The translations under genes were made by a program, and so were the position numbers. 64,000 bases of DNA from Streptomyces sp. M41(2017) (GTDB lineage: Bacteria > Actinomycetota > Actinomycetes > Streptomycetales > Streptomycetaceae): positions 1,798,001 through 1,862,000 of the forward strand of contig NZ_MWFK01000002.1 in assembly GCF_002078175.1 (NCBI RefSeq). Reading direction: 5' to 3'. Of the stretch, positions 1-8,695 are shown one piece after another (position 1 is the stretch's first letter; each line of letters begins with the position of its first letter). The notes under the pieces were generated by a model that was given only the letters and a program-made list of their open reading frames with translations, was not told the origin of the DNA and searched no databases.

Positions 1-135
1 CCCATGTCCTCGCGTCCGCTGCCTTGTTCGCGGGCGGCCGGGCTCCCGTCCGCACGGACTCGCCTGCGGTTCTGAGTACGGGGTGAGTACGCGGACTCAT
101 GTCCCGGACACGTGGCCGGAACCACACTCCGCTAC

Positions 136-2607
136 ATGACCCCTCTCCCGCCACCGGTCGAAGAGCTGCGGCTCCTGGACGCCGAACTGCGGCAACTGGA
201 CGCACGCCGGGCCGTGTTGCTGCACCGCCGTGCCTGGCTGGTCCATCTGCTCCAGCCGCGGCCCACCCCGACAGCGCCTCCGTCGCCGCCCGCCCGGCGG
301 CCCGAGGCCACGGCGCCGGGGGTGCAGAACGTGCTCCTGATCCTCGGCGGTCTCCTGCTCACCGTCGCCGCCGTCGCGTTCACGCTCGTGAGCTGGGGCC
401 GTCTGGGGATCGTGGGGCGGTCCGCCGTGCTCGGCGCGGTGACGCTGGCCGCGCTCGGCTCACCCGTGCTCCTCCTGCGGCGGGGCCTGCGGTCGACCGC
501 CGAGTCGCTGGCCGGCCTCGGTCTCGTCCTGACGGTGCTGGACGCGTACGCCCTGCACACGGTCGCGCTGCCGGACACCGACGGCGTCGGGTACGCGGCG
601 CTCGCCTCGGCGACCCTGGCCGTCGGGTGGGCCGCGTACGGGCTCACGGTCGGCGGGCGGCCCGGTGCCGCGGGCCGGCAGGTGTCCGGCGACGACCGGA
701 CCACCGGGGAGGCCGCGACCGGCGGCCGTGCCCCGCACCCCGTGTTCGGAGCGGTACGACAAGCGGCCGTCCTCGGTCTGCGGCTCCCTGTCCCGGCCGC
801 CGTGGTCGCCGCCCAGTTCCCGCTCGTCCTGTGGGCGGGCGCGGCCGGGGCGGGAGCGCACGCCGTCACGGCCGCGCTGCTGGTGACGGCCGCGTTCGAC
901 GCCGTGATCGCTCTGCGCGCGTCCTCGACGGCCGTCCGGGTCGTCGCCGCCGTCGGCGCGTTCGGCCTGGGCGGCTGGGGCACGTTCGCCGGCTGCTACC
1001 TGTCCTGGACCGCCGCCGGACCGGGCGCCGCGGCCCGGGCGGGGGCACTGCTGCTCCTCGCCGCCTCGATCGCCTTCTCGGCGGCGTGGGCCGCCGAGAA
1101 GCCTGCCCTCGCGACCGGCATCGCCGCGGCCGGCGGGCTGGTCACGGTCGTCGCTTTCGGGGGTGTGCTGCGTACGGTGCTGCCCGGCGCGTGGACCGTT
1201 CCCGGCCATCTGGTGTGCGGGCTGGCCCTGTTGGCGGCCGTTCGGCCCGGGCTGCCGGAACCGGTGCGCCGCGGGATCGCCGCGGCTTCCGGCTCCGTTC
1301 AGGGGCTGGCCGTGGTCTGGGCGCTGCCCGTGGTCGTGGTCTCGCTCGTGGGCCCGCTCGCGCAGGTGGGCTCGGTCTGGTCCGGCGCTCCGGCGACCGC
1401 GCGGGACGCGGTGACGAGCGAGCTGCCCTGGCCGCCCGGCGCGTTCACGGCACCGCTCGTCCTCGGCCTCGTCGCAGCGGTCCTGGCGGTCGGGGTCCGC
1501 TCCGCCGCCTGGCGTCCGCGGGCTCTGACCGGCGCGCTCGTTCTGGCGTGGTCGACGGCCCTCTCGCTCCCGGCCGCCCTCGAACTCCCCTACGCTGCGG
1601 GCCTTTCCGTCCACGCGCTGACGGCGGTGGCTCTGCCGGCGCTCGCCCGCCGCACGCGTCCCCCGGTGGTTCCCGTGGTCCTGGCCCTGGTCACCTCCAT
1701 CGATCTCGCGTTCCTGGCGCTGGCGTCGCAGACCGCCACCCTGATCGTGTTCGCCGCGCTGACGGCCCTGTTCGCGGTCACCGCCCGGCAGCCCGGCCTC
1801 GGCCCGGTCGGGGCGCCCGCCGCCCTCGGCCACCTCGCCGCCACGGCCTGCGCGGTGGGCGCGTCCCTCGGCTGGCAGCCCCAGCACACGGCCCTGCTCG
1901 TGCTGGCGGTCCCTCTCCTGGCCGCCCTCCTCGCGGCGCGCCTCGACGACGCGCCGACGACGGTGTCCGTCGAGATCACCGGTGCCGTCGCGGCGCTGCT
2001 CGCCGTCGCGCTCGCCGCCACGGACCCGCCGATGCTGGCAACGGTCCTCGCGCTGTGCGGAGTCATCGCCGCGGGCACGGCCGTACGGGAGGACCGTCGG
2101 TCCGCCGGATACGCGGCGGCCGTCCTGTTCGTGCTGGCCGCCTGGGTGCGCCTGGTGGCCTGGGACGTGACGTCGCCAGAGGCTTACACGCTGCCGGTGA
2201 CCGTCCCCGCGCTGCTCGTGGGTCTGTACCGGCGTCGCAAGGACCCGGCGGTCTCGTCCTGGACCGCGTACGCGCCGGGCCTGTCCGTGAGCCTCTTCCC
2301 GAGCCTGCTGGCGGCGTGGGCCGACCCGCAGGCGCCGCGCCCCCTCGTCCTCGGCGCGGCGGCGCTCGCCGTGACCCTGCTGGGCGCGCGGCACCGCCTC
2401 CAGGCGCCGCTGCTGCTGGGCGGCACGGTGCTCGCCCTGGACGCGCTGCACGAACTCGCGCCGTACATCGTGCAGGTGGTCGACGCACTCCCCCGTTGGG
2501 TGGCGCCCGCGCTCGCCGGGGTGCTGCTGCTCGCTCTGGGCGCCACGTACGAGCAGCGGATCCGCGACGCGCGGCGCGTGCGGGATGTGCTGGGACGGAT
2601 GGACTGA
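136..2607 (+). CDS. Large polytopic membrane protein (SCO7613-type)
   Basis: This encodes a protein of about 823 residues. The N-terminus is short, soluble and Leu/Arg-rich with a likely helical hairpin (LLDAELRQLDARRAVLL), followed by a Pro/Ala linker. From about residue 65 to the end it is a near-continuous run of hydrophobic segments. This layout matches actinobacterial proteins named after the SCO7613 C-terminal domain, whose biochemical function is unknown to me. The ATG was chosen because the recognisable helix begins directly after it; a GTG 24 bases upstream is in frame and cannot be excluded. It sits alone, with over 1.4 kb of gene-poor DNA downstream. No catalytic motif is visible. 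Confidence 0.8.
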   Translation: MTPLPPPVEELRLLDAELRQLDARRAVLLHRRAWLVHLLQPRPTPTAPPSPPARRPEATAPGVQNVLLILGGLLLTVAAVAFTLVSWGRLGIVGRSAVLGAVTLAALGSPVLLLRRGLRSTAESLAGLGLVLTVLDAYALHTVALPDTDGVGYAALASATLAVGWAAYGLTVGGRPGAAGRQVSGDDRTTGEAATGGRAPHPVFGAVRQAAVLGLRLPVPAAVVAAQFPLVLWAGAAGAGAHAVTAALLVTAAFDAVIALRASSTAVRVVAAVGAFGLGGWGTFAGCYLSWTAAGPGAAARAGALLLLAASIAFSAAWAAEKPALATGIAAAGGLVTVVAFGGVLRTVLPGAWTVPGHLVCGLALLAAVRPGLPEPVRRGIAAASGSVQGLAVVWALPVVVVSLVGPLAQVGSVWSGAPATARDAVTSELPWPPGAFTAPLVLGLVAAVLAVGVRSAAWRPRALTGALVLAWSTALSLPAALELPYAAGLSVHALTAVALPALARRTRPPVVPVVLALVTSIDLAFLALASQTATLIVFAALTALFAVTARQPGLGPVGAPAALGHLAATACAVGASLGWQPQHTALLVLAVPLLAALLAARLDDAPTTVSVEITGAVAALLAVALAATDPPMLATVLALCGVIAAGTAVREDRRSAGYAAAVLFVLAAWVRLVAWDVTSPEAYTLPVTVPALLVGLYRRRKDPAVSSWTAYAPGLSVSLFPSLLAAWADPQAPRPLVLGAAALAVTLLGARHRLQAPLLLGGTVLALDALHELAPYIVQVVDALPRWVAPALAGVLLLALGATYEQRIRDARRVRDVLGRMD

Positions 2608-3999
2608 ACGGACGGGTCGCGTCCCACGACGGCGCCGGTCGGCCTCCGCCACCGGCGCCGCCGTGCATCTCGGGACGCCGCCGGGACGGAACCCCGTCGC
2701 GTACCGCTTCCGGAAATTCGGACGGCCGCCACCGGTATGGGAACGGCGGCGCGGCGCGGCCGTCGCAGCCCCCGCCGACGGGCGGAAGCCGCCGGTCCAC
2801 AGCGCCGGGGAGAGATGTCCTGGGCCCCGTTCCGGGCCCCCGCGCATTTCCGCACCGGGGCCGACCGGGCGTATCTCCGGCGCGTCGCGCAAAGCGTGCT
2901 TGACGCGCGGGCCAGGGATCGCCTCGGGTGCGTCGCCGGCAAAGGCCACCGCTCAGCTCCTCGCCCGCACGAAGGCGGCGGGTCCCCAAGCACCGCCCCG
3001 CCACGGGGAAGTGACACGGCGTCGGGTCGGCTCGGAATACCGGCCTCTTTCCGCCGACCCGCCTCATTTTCCCAACTCTGGTTCGACGATTTCCGCGCCG
3101 CACAATATTCTCCGCGCCTATCCGCGACTTGGGCCGAACGGAGTCCCGCTCTTGTCGTACTTCCGCAGAAATCGGATGGCGTTCCGAAATACCCGCGCCA
3201 CATTTCCAGGGAGATCCGGGCACAAGAACTTCCCTCAGAAGTCCACATAATCCGGGAAGTGTGCTTCGCCAACCCTTCCGAAACTTCCGCTTGTTCCCGG
3301 AAGAACGGGTTCCGAACCTGCCACCGTCCCCACCCACCTCGACGAACTCCGTCCCGCTCGACGGGTCCCGCACGCGACGGACCGTCACCGTCCGTTCCTG
3401 GCACGGGCATCGCCCGTGGCCTCACCGTGCGGCGCACCCGTGATCCGGACAGGTACCGGTCGCGCCCCTCCACGCGCGCGTTCCGACGACGGTGCCACGA
3501 GGGCCGCATCCGTGGACGGGACTCCGCAGGTCGGGCGCACACGATCGATTGATCGAACATGTTTCGCATCGCCGGGTGAAGGGGGGCGCGGCCGAAAACG
3601 TGCGGCTGCCGGAGGCGCGGGCGACGGGGCACGGAACGGAGCGTGAGGGGTGACGACGCGAGGCTCGGCGGAAGCCGCGTACAAGGAGGCGGCGGGAGAC
3701 CCGGCGCGGAACCGCCGACGCGATCCGACCGGGCGACGCCCTCGGGTCGGGAGCGGACCGACACCGGCCCGCGCGGCGCCCGCACCGGCAGTTCCCGATC
3801 ACCGCGTGTCGCGTGAACCGACCTCGAACCTGCGGCTCCCCGAGGGCTCCCTCGTCGGCCTCACGGGCCGGCCGCCCGGCGCCAGGGGCCCGACCCGAGG
3901 CAGTCCGGAAGCAGATGACCAGGGCACATGCGCACCCGTCGGCTCCGAAGCGGGTCGCGGCCCGCATGCCCGACGAGCCCTCTCACACGACAACGCGAA
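2608..3999. other. Long gene-poor region with a lower-GC core
   Basis: About 1.4 kb lies between the membrane protein and tRNA-Val, and I see no convincing gene in it. Open frames exist on both strands, but they lack ribosome binding sites, domain-like composition and the usual codon pattern. Around 3040-3320 the GC falls to roughly 55-57 percent by my count, well below the flanks, and the pentamer TTCCG recurs about seven times (near 3050, 3092, 3160, 3182, 3278, 3287, 3309). It could be a decayed gene, a remnant of an element once inserted beside the tRNA, or a large regulatory region. Confidence 0.5.
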
Positions 4000-4033
4000 C
4001 GGCTCCGGTCCACGAGGTCGTGGACCGGAGCCG
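4000..4033 (-). terminator. Hairpin terminator of tRNA-Val(CAC)
   Basis: A 15-bp perfect stem (left arm CGGCTCCGGTCCACG) with a 4-nt loop starts 12 bases beyond the 3' end of the tRNA on its strand. Its position and strength fit an intrinsic terminator for a monocistronic tRNA. Confidence 0.75.
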
Positions 4034-4044
4034 ATTCGTACAAG

Positions 4045-4116
4045 TGGGCGATACTGGGTTCGAACCAGTGACCTCTTCGGTGTGAACGAAGCGCTCTCCC
4101 GCTGAGCTAATCGCCC
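4045..4116 (-). tRNA. tRNA-Val (anticodon CAC)
   Basis: Read on the minus strand this is a 72-nt cloverleaf without encoded CCA. The acceptor stem GGGCGAT pairs with ATCGCCC, followed by discriminator A. The anticodon stem is CTTCG/CGAAG and the loop TTCACAC places CAC at positions 34-36. The T-arm contains GGTTCGAACC. It differs from the three Val(GAC) tRNAs further along mainly in the anticodon arm and acceptor stem. Confidence 0.95.
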
Positions 4117-4195
4117 GGGCGCAGAGAGAACATTACCCCATGTCAGGGGATGGCTTCGACCAGCTCGGACGGCTCGCGAGGCCAGGTCCGCCCGG

Positions 4196-4630
4196 TCACT
4201 CCTTGATGTTCCAGGGCATCTCGAAGCCGAACTTCCAGACGTACACGCCGACGAGAACGGCCACGATCACGAGGCCGATCGACGTCAGGATGATGTTGCG
4301 GCGCCGGACCCTGGGGTCGAGTGCGCGCTGGGTCGCCTCCGTGACCTTGCGCTTCGTCCAGCGGAGCACCAACTGGGCCCAGACGAACTCGGTCGCCCAG
4401 ATCGCCATGCCCCCGAAGATCACCAGCCAGCCGGGGCCCGGCAGCGGCAGCATGACCACGCCCGCGCCCACCACCGCGAGCCCCACGACGAAAACGCCGA
4501 CCTGCCAGCTCACGTGCAGCGCACGCCGCGCCTTGACGAATTCCGGCGCCCGCGAACCGAGCGCTCGTTCATTGTCCGCCTCGTCGTCCGCCATGGCGAC
4601 CTCGCCCGGCTCGTCACTCCCCGTATTCAT
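4196..4630 (-). CDS. PGPGW-motif membrane protein (TIGR02611 type)
   Basis: This is a small membrane protein of 144 residues. An acidic N-terminus of about 35 residues is followed by a basic amphipathic stretch and two adjacent hydrophobic segments around the diagnostic motif LPLPGPGWLVIFGG. A cationic segment (VLRWTKRKVTEATQRALDPRVRRR) and a third membrane segment follow near the C-terminus. Actinobacterial PGPGW/TIGR02611 proteins have this size and layout; their function is not established. The start MNTGSDEP was preferred because upstream in-frame codons give an atypical sequence. It is divergent from ssgB, with a 191-base region between them. Confidence 0.85.
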   Translation of the reverse strand: MNTGSDEPGEVAMADDEADNERALGSRAPEFVKARRALHVSWQVGVFVVGLAVVGAGVVMLPLPGPGWLVIFGGMAIWATEFVWAQLVLRWTKRKVTEATQRALDPRVRRRNIILTSIGLVIVAVLVGVYVWKFGFEMPWNIKE

Positions 4631-4722
4631 ACGACCAAACCCTACCCGAGAGAAACCGGTCACCGGAATGGCCCTATCCGGCGAAGGCACCCTCGGCCGG
4701 ATGAGTTACATAAAGACACGCA

Positions 4723-4762
4723 AAACCCTCAGAGGGGTTTACAACGCCACCGTAGGTGGCAT
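4723..4762 (+). promoter_or_regulatory. Candidate ssgB promoter/leader with two small hairpins
   Basis: Upstream of ssgB lie a 6-bp hairpin (AAACCC, loop TCAGAG, GGGTTT) and a second one (GCCACC, loop GTA, GGTGGC). A GTTT at 4737 followed 14 bases later by GGTGGC resembles the GTTT/GG-rich pattern of stress sigma factors of the SigB/SigH group. From memory, ssgB in S. coelicolor is SigH-dependent. The promoter match here is only suggestive. Confidence 0.3.
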
Positions 4763-4821
4763 GTCGATTTCGCCGACGTGCGAATCCCCGAGCGCACACT
4801 GAGCGAAAGGCCCTGGCGCTT

Positions 4822-5235
4822 ATGAACACCACGGTCAGCTGCGAGCTGCACCTGCGCCTCGTTGTGTCGAGCGAGTCCTCACTGCCTGTACCCGCAGGAC
4901 TGCGGTATGACACGGCCGATCCCTACGCCGTGCACGCCACCTTCCACACCGGAGCCGAGGAAACCGTCGAGTGGGTGTTCGCCCGCGACCTCCTCGCCGA
5001 GGGCCTGCACCGGCCCACCGGTACCGGCGACGTCCGAGTCTGGCCGTCCCGGAGCCACGGCCAGGGCGTCGTATGCATCGCCCTGAGCTCCCCGGAGGGT
5101 GAAGCCCTGCTCGAAGCCCCCGCGAGGGCCCTGGAATCCTTCCTGAAGCGAACGGACGCAGCCGTGCCCCCGGGTACGGAACACCGGCACTTCGACCTCG
5201 ACACGGAGCTCTCACACATCCTGGCCGAGAGCTGA
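4822..5235 (+). CDS. ssgB: Sporulation cell-division regulator SsgB
   Basis: The 137-residue protein is an essentially canonical SsgB, the SsgA-like protein that localises to future septum sites in aerial hyphae and recruits FtsZ. It starts MNTTVSCELHLRLVV and contains the family-typical VPAGLRYDTADPYAVHATFH and ELSHILAES end; its length equals that of known SsgB proteins. The ATG follows GAGCGAAAGG by about ten bases. It is monocistronic, with a PGPGW membrane protein diverging upstream. Its presence marks the source as a sporulating actinomycete. Nothing is unusual in the coding sequence. Confidence 0.97.
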   Translation: MNTTVSCELHLRLVVSSESSLPVPAGLRYDTADPYAVHATFHTGAEETVEWVFARDLLAEGLHRPTGTGDVRVWPSRSHGQGVVCIALSSPEGEALLEAPARALESFLKRTDAAVPPGTEHRHFDLDTELSHILAES

Positions 5236-5456
5236 CGCGTCTCCACAGAGCCGCCCGGCGCCGTCCACTCGGGGAGACGGCTCGGGCCTAGACAACCGCA
5301 TAGGGATGACACCGGCGCCGGCGTCGCGGAAAGTCCGCGGCGGCGGCGCCGGTGCGTTCCCGGGGCCCCACGCCCGCCTCCGTCCGGCCGGGAAGCACTA
5401 CGATCGGCCAGCATCGGACGGGCGCCCTCGCCCGGCCACAGGCCAGGGAGCGAATC

Positions 5457-6014
5457 GTGCTGATCACCCACGACACCCGGTGCTCACTCGACACCGTGGT
5501 GGATCTGGTGAACACCGCGCCGGAGGACGAGACGACCGACGGGCTCGTGGACGTCGCCGCCCTCGCGGATTTCGTACGAAAGCACGAGATCAGCGATGTC
5601 GGGGTGCTGTCGGCGGACGATCTCGCCGCCGTGCACCGGATCCGTGGCCGGTTCGCCGCGATCTTCGCCTCCGACGATCCCCGGACGTCGGCCTCCCTCA
5701 TCAACGAGCTGATCGCCACCGCCGGCACCACGCCCCGGCTGACGGACCACGACGGCTACGACTGGCATGTCCACTACTTCGCGCCGGGGGCCTCGGTCGC
5801 GGACCACCTCGCGGCCGACTGCGGGATGGCGCTGGCCTTCTTCGTGGTCGCCGGGGAGCAGGAGCGGCTGCGCCGCTGCGAGGCGCCGGACTGCCGGCGG
5901 GCTTTCGTGGATCTCTCCCGCAACCGGTCGCGCCGCTACTGCGACAGCCGGACCTGCGGGAACCGGCTCCACGTCGCCGCGTACCGGGCACGCCGCAAGG
6001 AAGCCGCGGGCTGA
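5457..6014 (+). CDS. CGNR zinc-finger (ABATE-type) transcriptional regulator
   Basis: The product has about 185 residues. The N-terminal two thirds are an ABATE-like stress-associated domain (CSLDTVVDLVNT start, VADHLAADCG). The C-terminus is a CGNR zinc finger with Cys residues in RRCEAPDCRRAF and RYCDSRTCGNRLHVAAYRAR, the signature that names the family. Such proteins are presumed DNA-binding regulators. The GTG start was chosen because CCAGGGAGCGA precedes it and the domain begins directly; an earlier in-frame start would add 35 atypical residues. It converges on a small membrane protein across a short hairpin. Confidence 0.85.
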   Translation: MLITHDTRCSLDTVVDLVNTAPEDETTDGLVDVAALADFVRKHEISDVGVLSADDLAAVHRIRGRFAAIFASDDPRTSASLINELIATAGTTPRLTDHDGYDWHVHYFAPGASVADHLAADCGMALAFFVVAGEQERLRRCEAPDCRRAFVDLSRNRSRRYCDSRTCGNRLHVAAYRARRKEAAG

Positions 6015-6088
6015 ACGGCGGAATGCCGCGAAACCATGGACACGGACACGGGTACGACGGCCGGTCATCCTCTCGGGGAACCGGACCG

Positions 6089-6123
6089 ACGGAGCCCTCG
6101 GCGGGTGACGCCAGGGGCTCCGT
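6089..6123. terminator. Bidirectional hairpin between CGNR gene and small membrane protein
   Basis: The arms ACGGAGCCC and GGGCTCCGT (9 bp) enclose a further short inner pairing (CGGCG/CGCC). The hairpin lies between two convergent genes, eight bases from the stop codon of the minus-strand gene. Confidence 0.55.
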
Positions 6124-6130
6124 GTACAGC

Positions 6131-6361
6131 TCAGAGCAGCAGCAGGTCGTGCAGCGAAGCCATGAGTAGCAGGCAGCCGATCACTGTCAGGAAGATCATC
6201 AGTGGCGGCTGGGAGAGCGCGAAGAGACAACCTCGCCGCTCCTTGGGCGGGGCGGCGGTGTCGCTCGGTGTTGTGTCCAGCATCTCGCGGGCGATGATGA
6301 CGCAGGCAGCACCCTCTGCGCGATCAACACGCACGGAATATACGGGAGTTCGCTGGATCAT
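6131..6361 (-). CDS. Small single-span membrane protein (hypothetical)
   Basis: This encodes a predicted 76-residue protein. The N-terminal 45 residues are polar (MIQRTPVYSVRVDRAEG) and include a Pro-rich, charged stretch ending KERRGC. One hydrophobic segment of about 25 residues follows (LMIFLTVIGCLLLMASL) and the protein ends DLLLL. I do not recognise a family. Support comes from the ATG start, the clear membrane segment and a hairpin eight bases past the stop. The frame continues open upstream, but that part reads as an antisense shadow of the neighbouring gene. Function unknown. Confidence 0.55.
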   Translation of the reverse strand: MIQRTPVYSVRVDRAEGAACVIIAREMLDTTPSDTAAPPKERRGCLFALSQPPLMIFLTVIGCLLLMASLHDLLLL

Positions 6362-6531
6362 GTGACGGGCGTGCCCGAACCTGAACGGTTCCGTACGTTC
6401 CGTGCGCCCCGCGTGCGATCTTGTGGCAGGTCGGCCCCCGGAAGCCGCACCGCTCCGCTGCGGGGATTCTCGGCTCGGAGAGATCACAGGCCCGGCTGCC
6501 CGGACGGGCGGCCGCGCCCGTTTCCGCGCTC

Positions 6532-6993
6532 TCAGATGCCGTGCTTCTTCAGGATCGCCTCGATGTCGCTGAAGTCGTCGCCGGAGCCCTCGGACCGCCG
6601 CGGCTGTGCGGCGGGCCGGTCCGCGGGCCGGGCCGCCGGCCGGGAGGCCTGGCCCAGGGACGGGGCCGACGCCGCCGGGGCGACCGCGTCGCGCTCCGCG
6701 GCCGCCTTCGCCGCCTTGCGCTCCTTGCGCGTCCCACCACCGCGCCGCTCCACGGCCCGGGTGATCATGAACAGGACCCAGGCGCCGCCGAGCACCACGA
6801 AGCCGGCCCACGCTGTCGGGCTGAACGCGGTGTCGGCCAGCCACCCGACCACACCGGTCATGACCAGGCCGATCGGCACCAGGGAGTACGCGGCGATCCG
6901 GGCCGCCGACAGGAAACGCTTGCGGTAGGCCGTGACCGCGGCGATGCCGAGGCCTGCGACGGAGACGGCTGAACAGACGGTCTCTGCAATCAT
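6532..6993 (-). CDS. Small integral membrane protein with disordered tail
   Basis: The 153-residue protein begins with three closely spaced hydrophobic segments in the first 75 residues (MIAETVCSAVSVAGLGIAAV; VPIGLVMTGVVGWL; WAGFVVLGGAWVLFMI). A basic Arg/Lys/Ala stretch and a Pro/Ala-rich disordered region follow, and the protein ends with an acidic helix, DDFSDIEAILKKHGI. The ATG is preceded by CCTGGAGGACC, a good ribosome site. The conserved-looking last 15 residues suggest a docking peptide. It is a hypothetical protein, divergent from the DsbA-like gene. Confidence 0.75.
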   Translation of the reverse strand: MIAETVCSAVSVAGLGIAAVTAYRKRFLSAARIAAYSLVPIGLVMTGVVGWLADTAFSPTAWAGFVVLGGAWVLFMITRAVERRGGGTRKERKAAKAAAERDAVAPAASAPSLGQASRPAARPADRPAAQPRRSEGSGDDFSDIEAILKKHGI

Positions 6994-7162
6994 CCGGTCC
7001 TCCAGGCAGGGCTCGGTCGAACGGGCGGTTCGTCCCTTCCATCCTGCACCGTCACCCACCCCGGGGGCCACGCCCCGGGCCAACCTCAGGGACATCTCGG
7101 GGATGCCCTCCTCCCCAGGTCCCGGTTGGTCCGCCCCCTTCCGGGACTGGGAGACTGGACCC

Positions 7163-7693
7163 ATGAACGACTCCCCCGCCTCCTCCACCCAGCGTCCGGC
7201 CCCCGTCGTCCTGGACGTGTGGTGCGAGCTGCAGTGCGCCGACTGCCGTGACGCCCTCGCCGATCTGCGCGCCCTGCGCGCCCGCTACGGCGACCGTCTG
7301 GAGCTGCGGCTGCGGCACTTCCCGCTGGAGAAGCACAAGTACGCGTTCGCCGCGGCGCAGGCCGCCGAGGAGGCCGCCGAGCAGGGCAGCGCGTGGCCGT
7401 ACGTGGAGGCCGTGCTCGACCGCGTGGCGGAGCTGGACCGTGAGGGCGAACCCCTCCTGATCGAGATCGCGGGGGAACTCGGCCTGGACGCCGAGGAGTT
7501 CGACACGGCCCTGATCGACGGCCGGCACATCCTGATCGTCGACGCGGACCAGGCCGAGGGCAAGGCGATCGGCGTCACCGGGACACCGACGTACGTCGTC
7601 GACGGTCAGCGCCTGGACGGCGGCAAGAGCCAGGACGGGCTGCTCGAGCGCATCCAGGAGATCACCGACCGGCTGCTCGCCGAACAGGCCTGA
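7163..7693 (+). CDS. DsbA-family thiol oxidoreductase
   Basis: The 176-residue protein has a thioredoxin-like fold of the DsbA/FrnE type. The redox motif CADC occupies residues 25-28 (WCELQCADC), and the cis-proline loop GVTGTPTYVV lies near residue 145. Between them is the helical insertion with FPLEKHKYAFAAAQAAE typical of DsbA-like proteins. No signal peptide is present, so it probably acts in the cytoplasm, unlike classical DsbA. The start ATG lies after CTGGGAGACTGG. It converges on the acetyltransferase gene downstream. Confidence 0.88.
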   Translation: MNDSPASSTQRPAPVVLDVWCELQCADCRDALADLRALRARYGDRLELRLRHFPLEKHKYAFAAAQAAEEAAEQGSAWPYVEAVLDRVAELDREGEPLLIEIAGELGLDAEEFDTALIDGRHILIVDADQAEGKAIGVTGTPTYVVDGQRLDGGKSQDGLLERIQEITDRLLAEQA

Positions 7694-7789
7694 CGCCGCA
7701 CCGGACCACCCGACGGGCCTACGCCGAGGGCGACTTGGCGTACCGGCCGACGGTCCGACAGCTCTCGTGGCCGACCGCCGCCCCGTCGG

Positions 7790-8614
7790 CTAGAGCAGGT
7801 CCTTGTAGAGATGGGCCTCGGTCACCGCGTAGCCGAGGGACTCGTAGAGCCGCTCGGCGGGGAGGTTGCCCGCGAAGACGTTGAGCGCGAGGCGGCGGAA
7901 TCCGGCGGCCGCCGCCTGAGCCTCCGCGAGGAGCATGAGCGTACGGCCGTGGCCGTGACCGCGGTGCGCCTCACGGACCGCGACGTCGTACACGAAGGCG
8001 CGGTCGCCCCGGTGGCCCAGCCACAGTTCGCCCACCGGGACGCCCTCGTGCTCCAGGACGGTCAGCCGCGCGCCGTCGGTGTCCGGCCCCTGCGGCAACG
8101 CCCGGCCGAAGTCCCGGTCGGCCTTGGTGCGCGCCTCGCTCTCGGGCAGGCCCCGTTTCACCCAGTCCGCCGCGTACTCCTGTCGGCCGGTCCGGTCCCA
8201 GACCTCGTACTCGGCGCGGTTCATGGGCCGTTCGGCGCTGCCCGGCGGCAGAGCGGGCACCGCGCCGTCCAGGGCCTTCTCCATGGCACGGTTGCGGAGG
8301 ACGTAACCGAGTGCCCGGGTCAGCCCGAGCGCCCGGGGCGCGTCGCCGGGGACGGTCACCTCGATCTGCCGGCAGCCCCAGCCGCGCGCCACCTCCTCGG
8401 CGGCCAGCGCGGCCACGGTGCCCCGGCCGCGGCCCCGGTCGGGCTCCTCGATCCGGAGGGCATGGATCTTGGCGAAGGCCGGCCCGAGTTCGGGACTCGT
8501 CGCGAGGTGCACCGCACCGACCGGGCGGCTGTTCACGCACACCTGGTAGCGGCGTGAACGCGTCCCGTCGTCGGCGAGCTGAAGCGGCTCGGTCGGCCGC
8601 AGGGTGGTGGTCAT
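7790..8614 (-). CDS. Tandem GNAT N-acetyltransferase
   Basis: The 274-residue protein contains two GNAT domains. The first, N-terminal domain has the acetyl-CoA loop in modified form (EPDRGRGRGTVAALAAEEV). The second is canonical (VREAHRGHGHGRTLMLLAEAQA, then LNVFAGNLPAERLYESLGY). The substrate is unknown; such tandem proteins in Streptomyces usually remain uncharacterised. Only the second domain carries the usual C-terminal N-x-x-A-x-x-L-Y-x-x-x-G-Y motif, so catalysis probably resides there. It is a single gene on the minus strand with its ATG just upstream of a short intergenic region. Confidence 0.85.
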   Translation of the reverse strand: MTTTLRPTEPLQLADDGTRSRRYQVCVNSRPVGAVHLATSPELGPAFAKIHALRIEEPDRGRGRGTVAALAAEEVARGWGCRQIEVTVPGDAPRALGLTRALGYVLRNRAMEKALDGAVPALPPGSAERPMNRAEYEVWDRTGRQEYAADWVKRGLPESEARTKADRDFGRALPQGPDTDGARLTVLEHEGVPVGELWLGHRGDRAFVYDVAVREAHRGHGHGRTLMLLAEAQAAAAGFRRLALNVFAGNLPAERLYESLGYAVTEAHLYKDLL

Positions 8615-8695
8615 CAGAGGAGTTGTACCCCCTGCGGCGGGCGAGGTCAGCCGAATTACCCCACGATCAGCGGTGGAACGGCCACCGCGGACCCG

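Noticed and set aside
99..2949. Long overlapping frames in and opposite the first membrane-protein gene
   Set aside because: They have Arg/Pro/Gly-rich random composition, no start signals and no recognisable domain; the membrane protein frame explains the region.
7700..7789. Terminator between the DsbA-like and acetyltransferase genes
   Set aside because: Only a 6-bp inverted repeat (TACGCC/GGCGTA) with a long loop is present; too weak to call.
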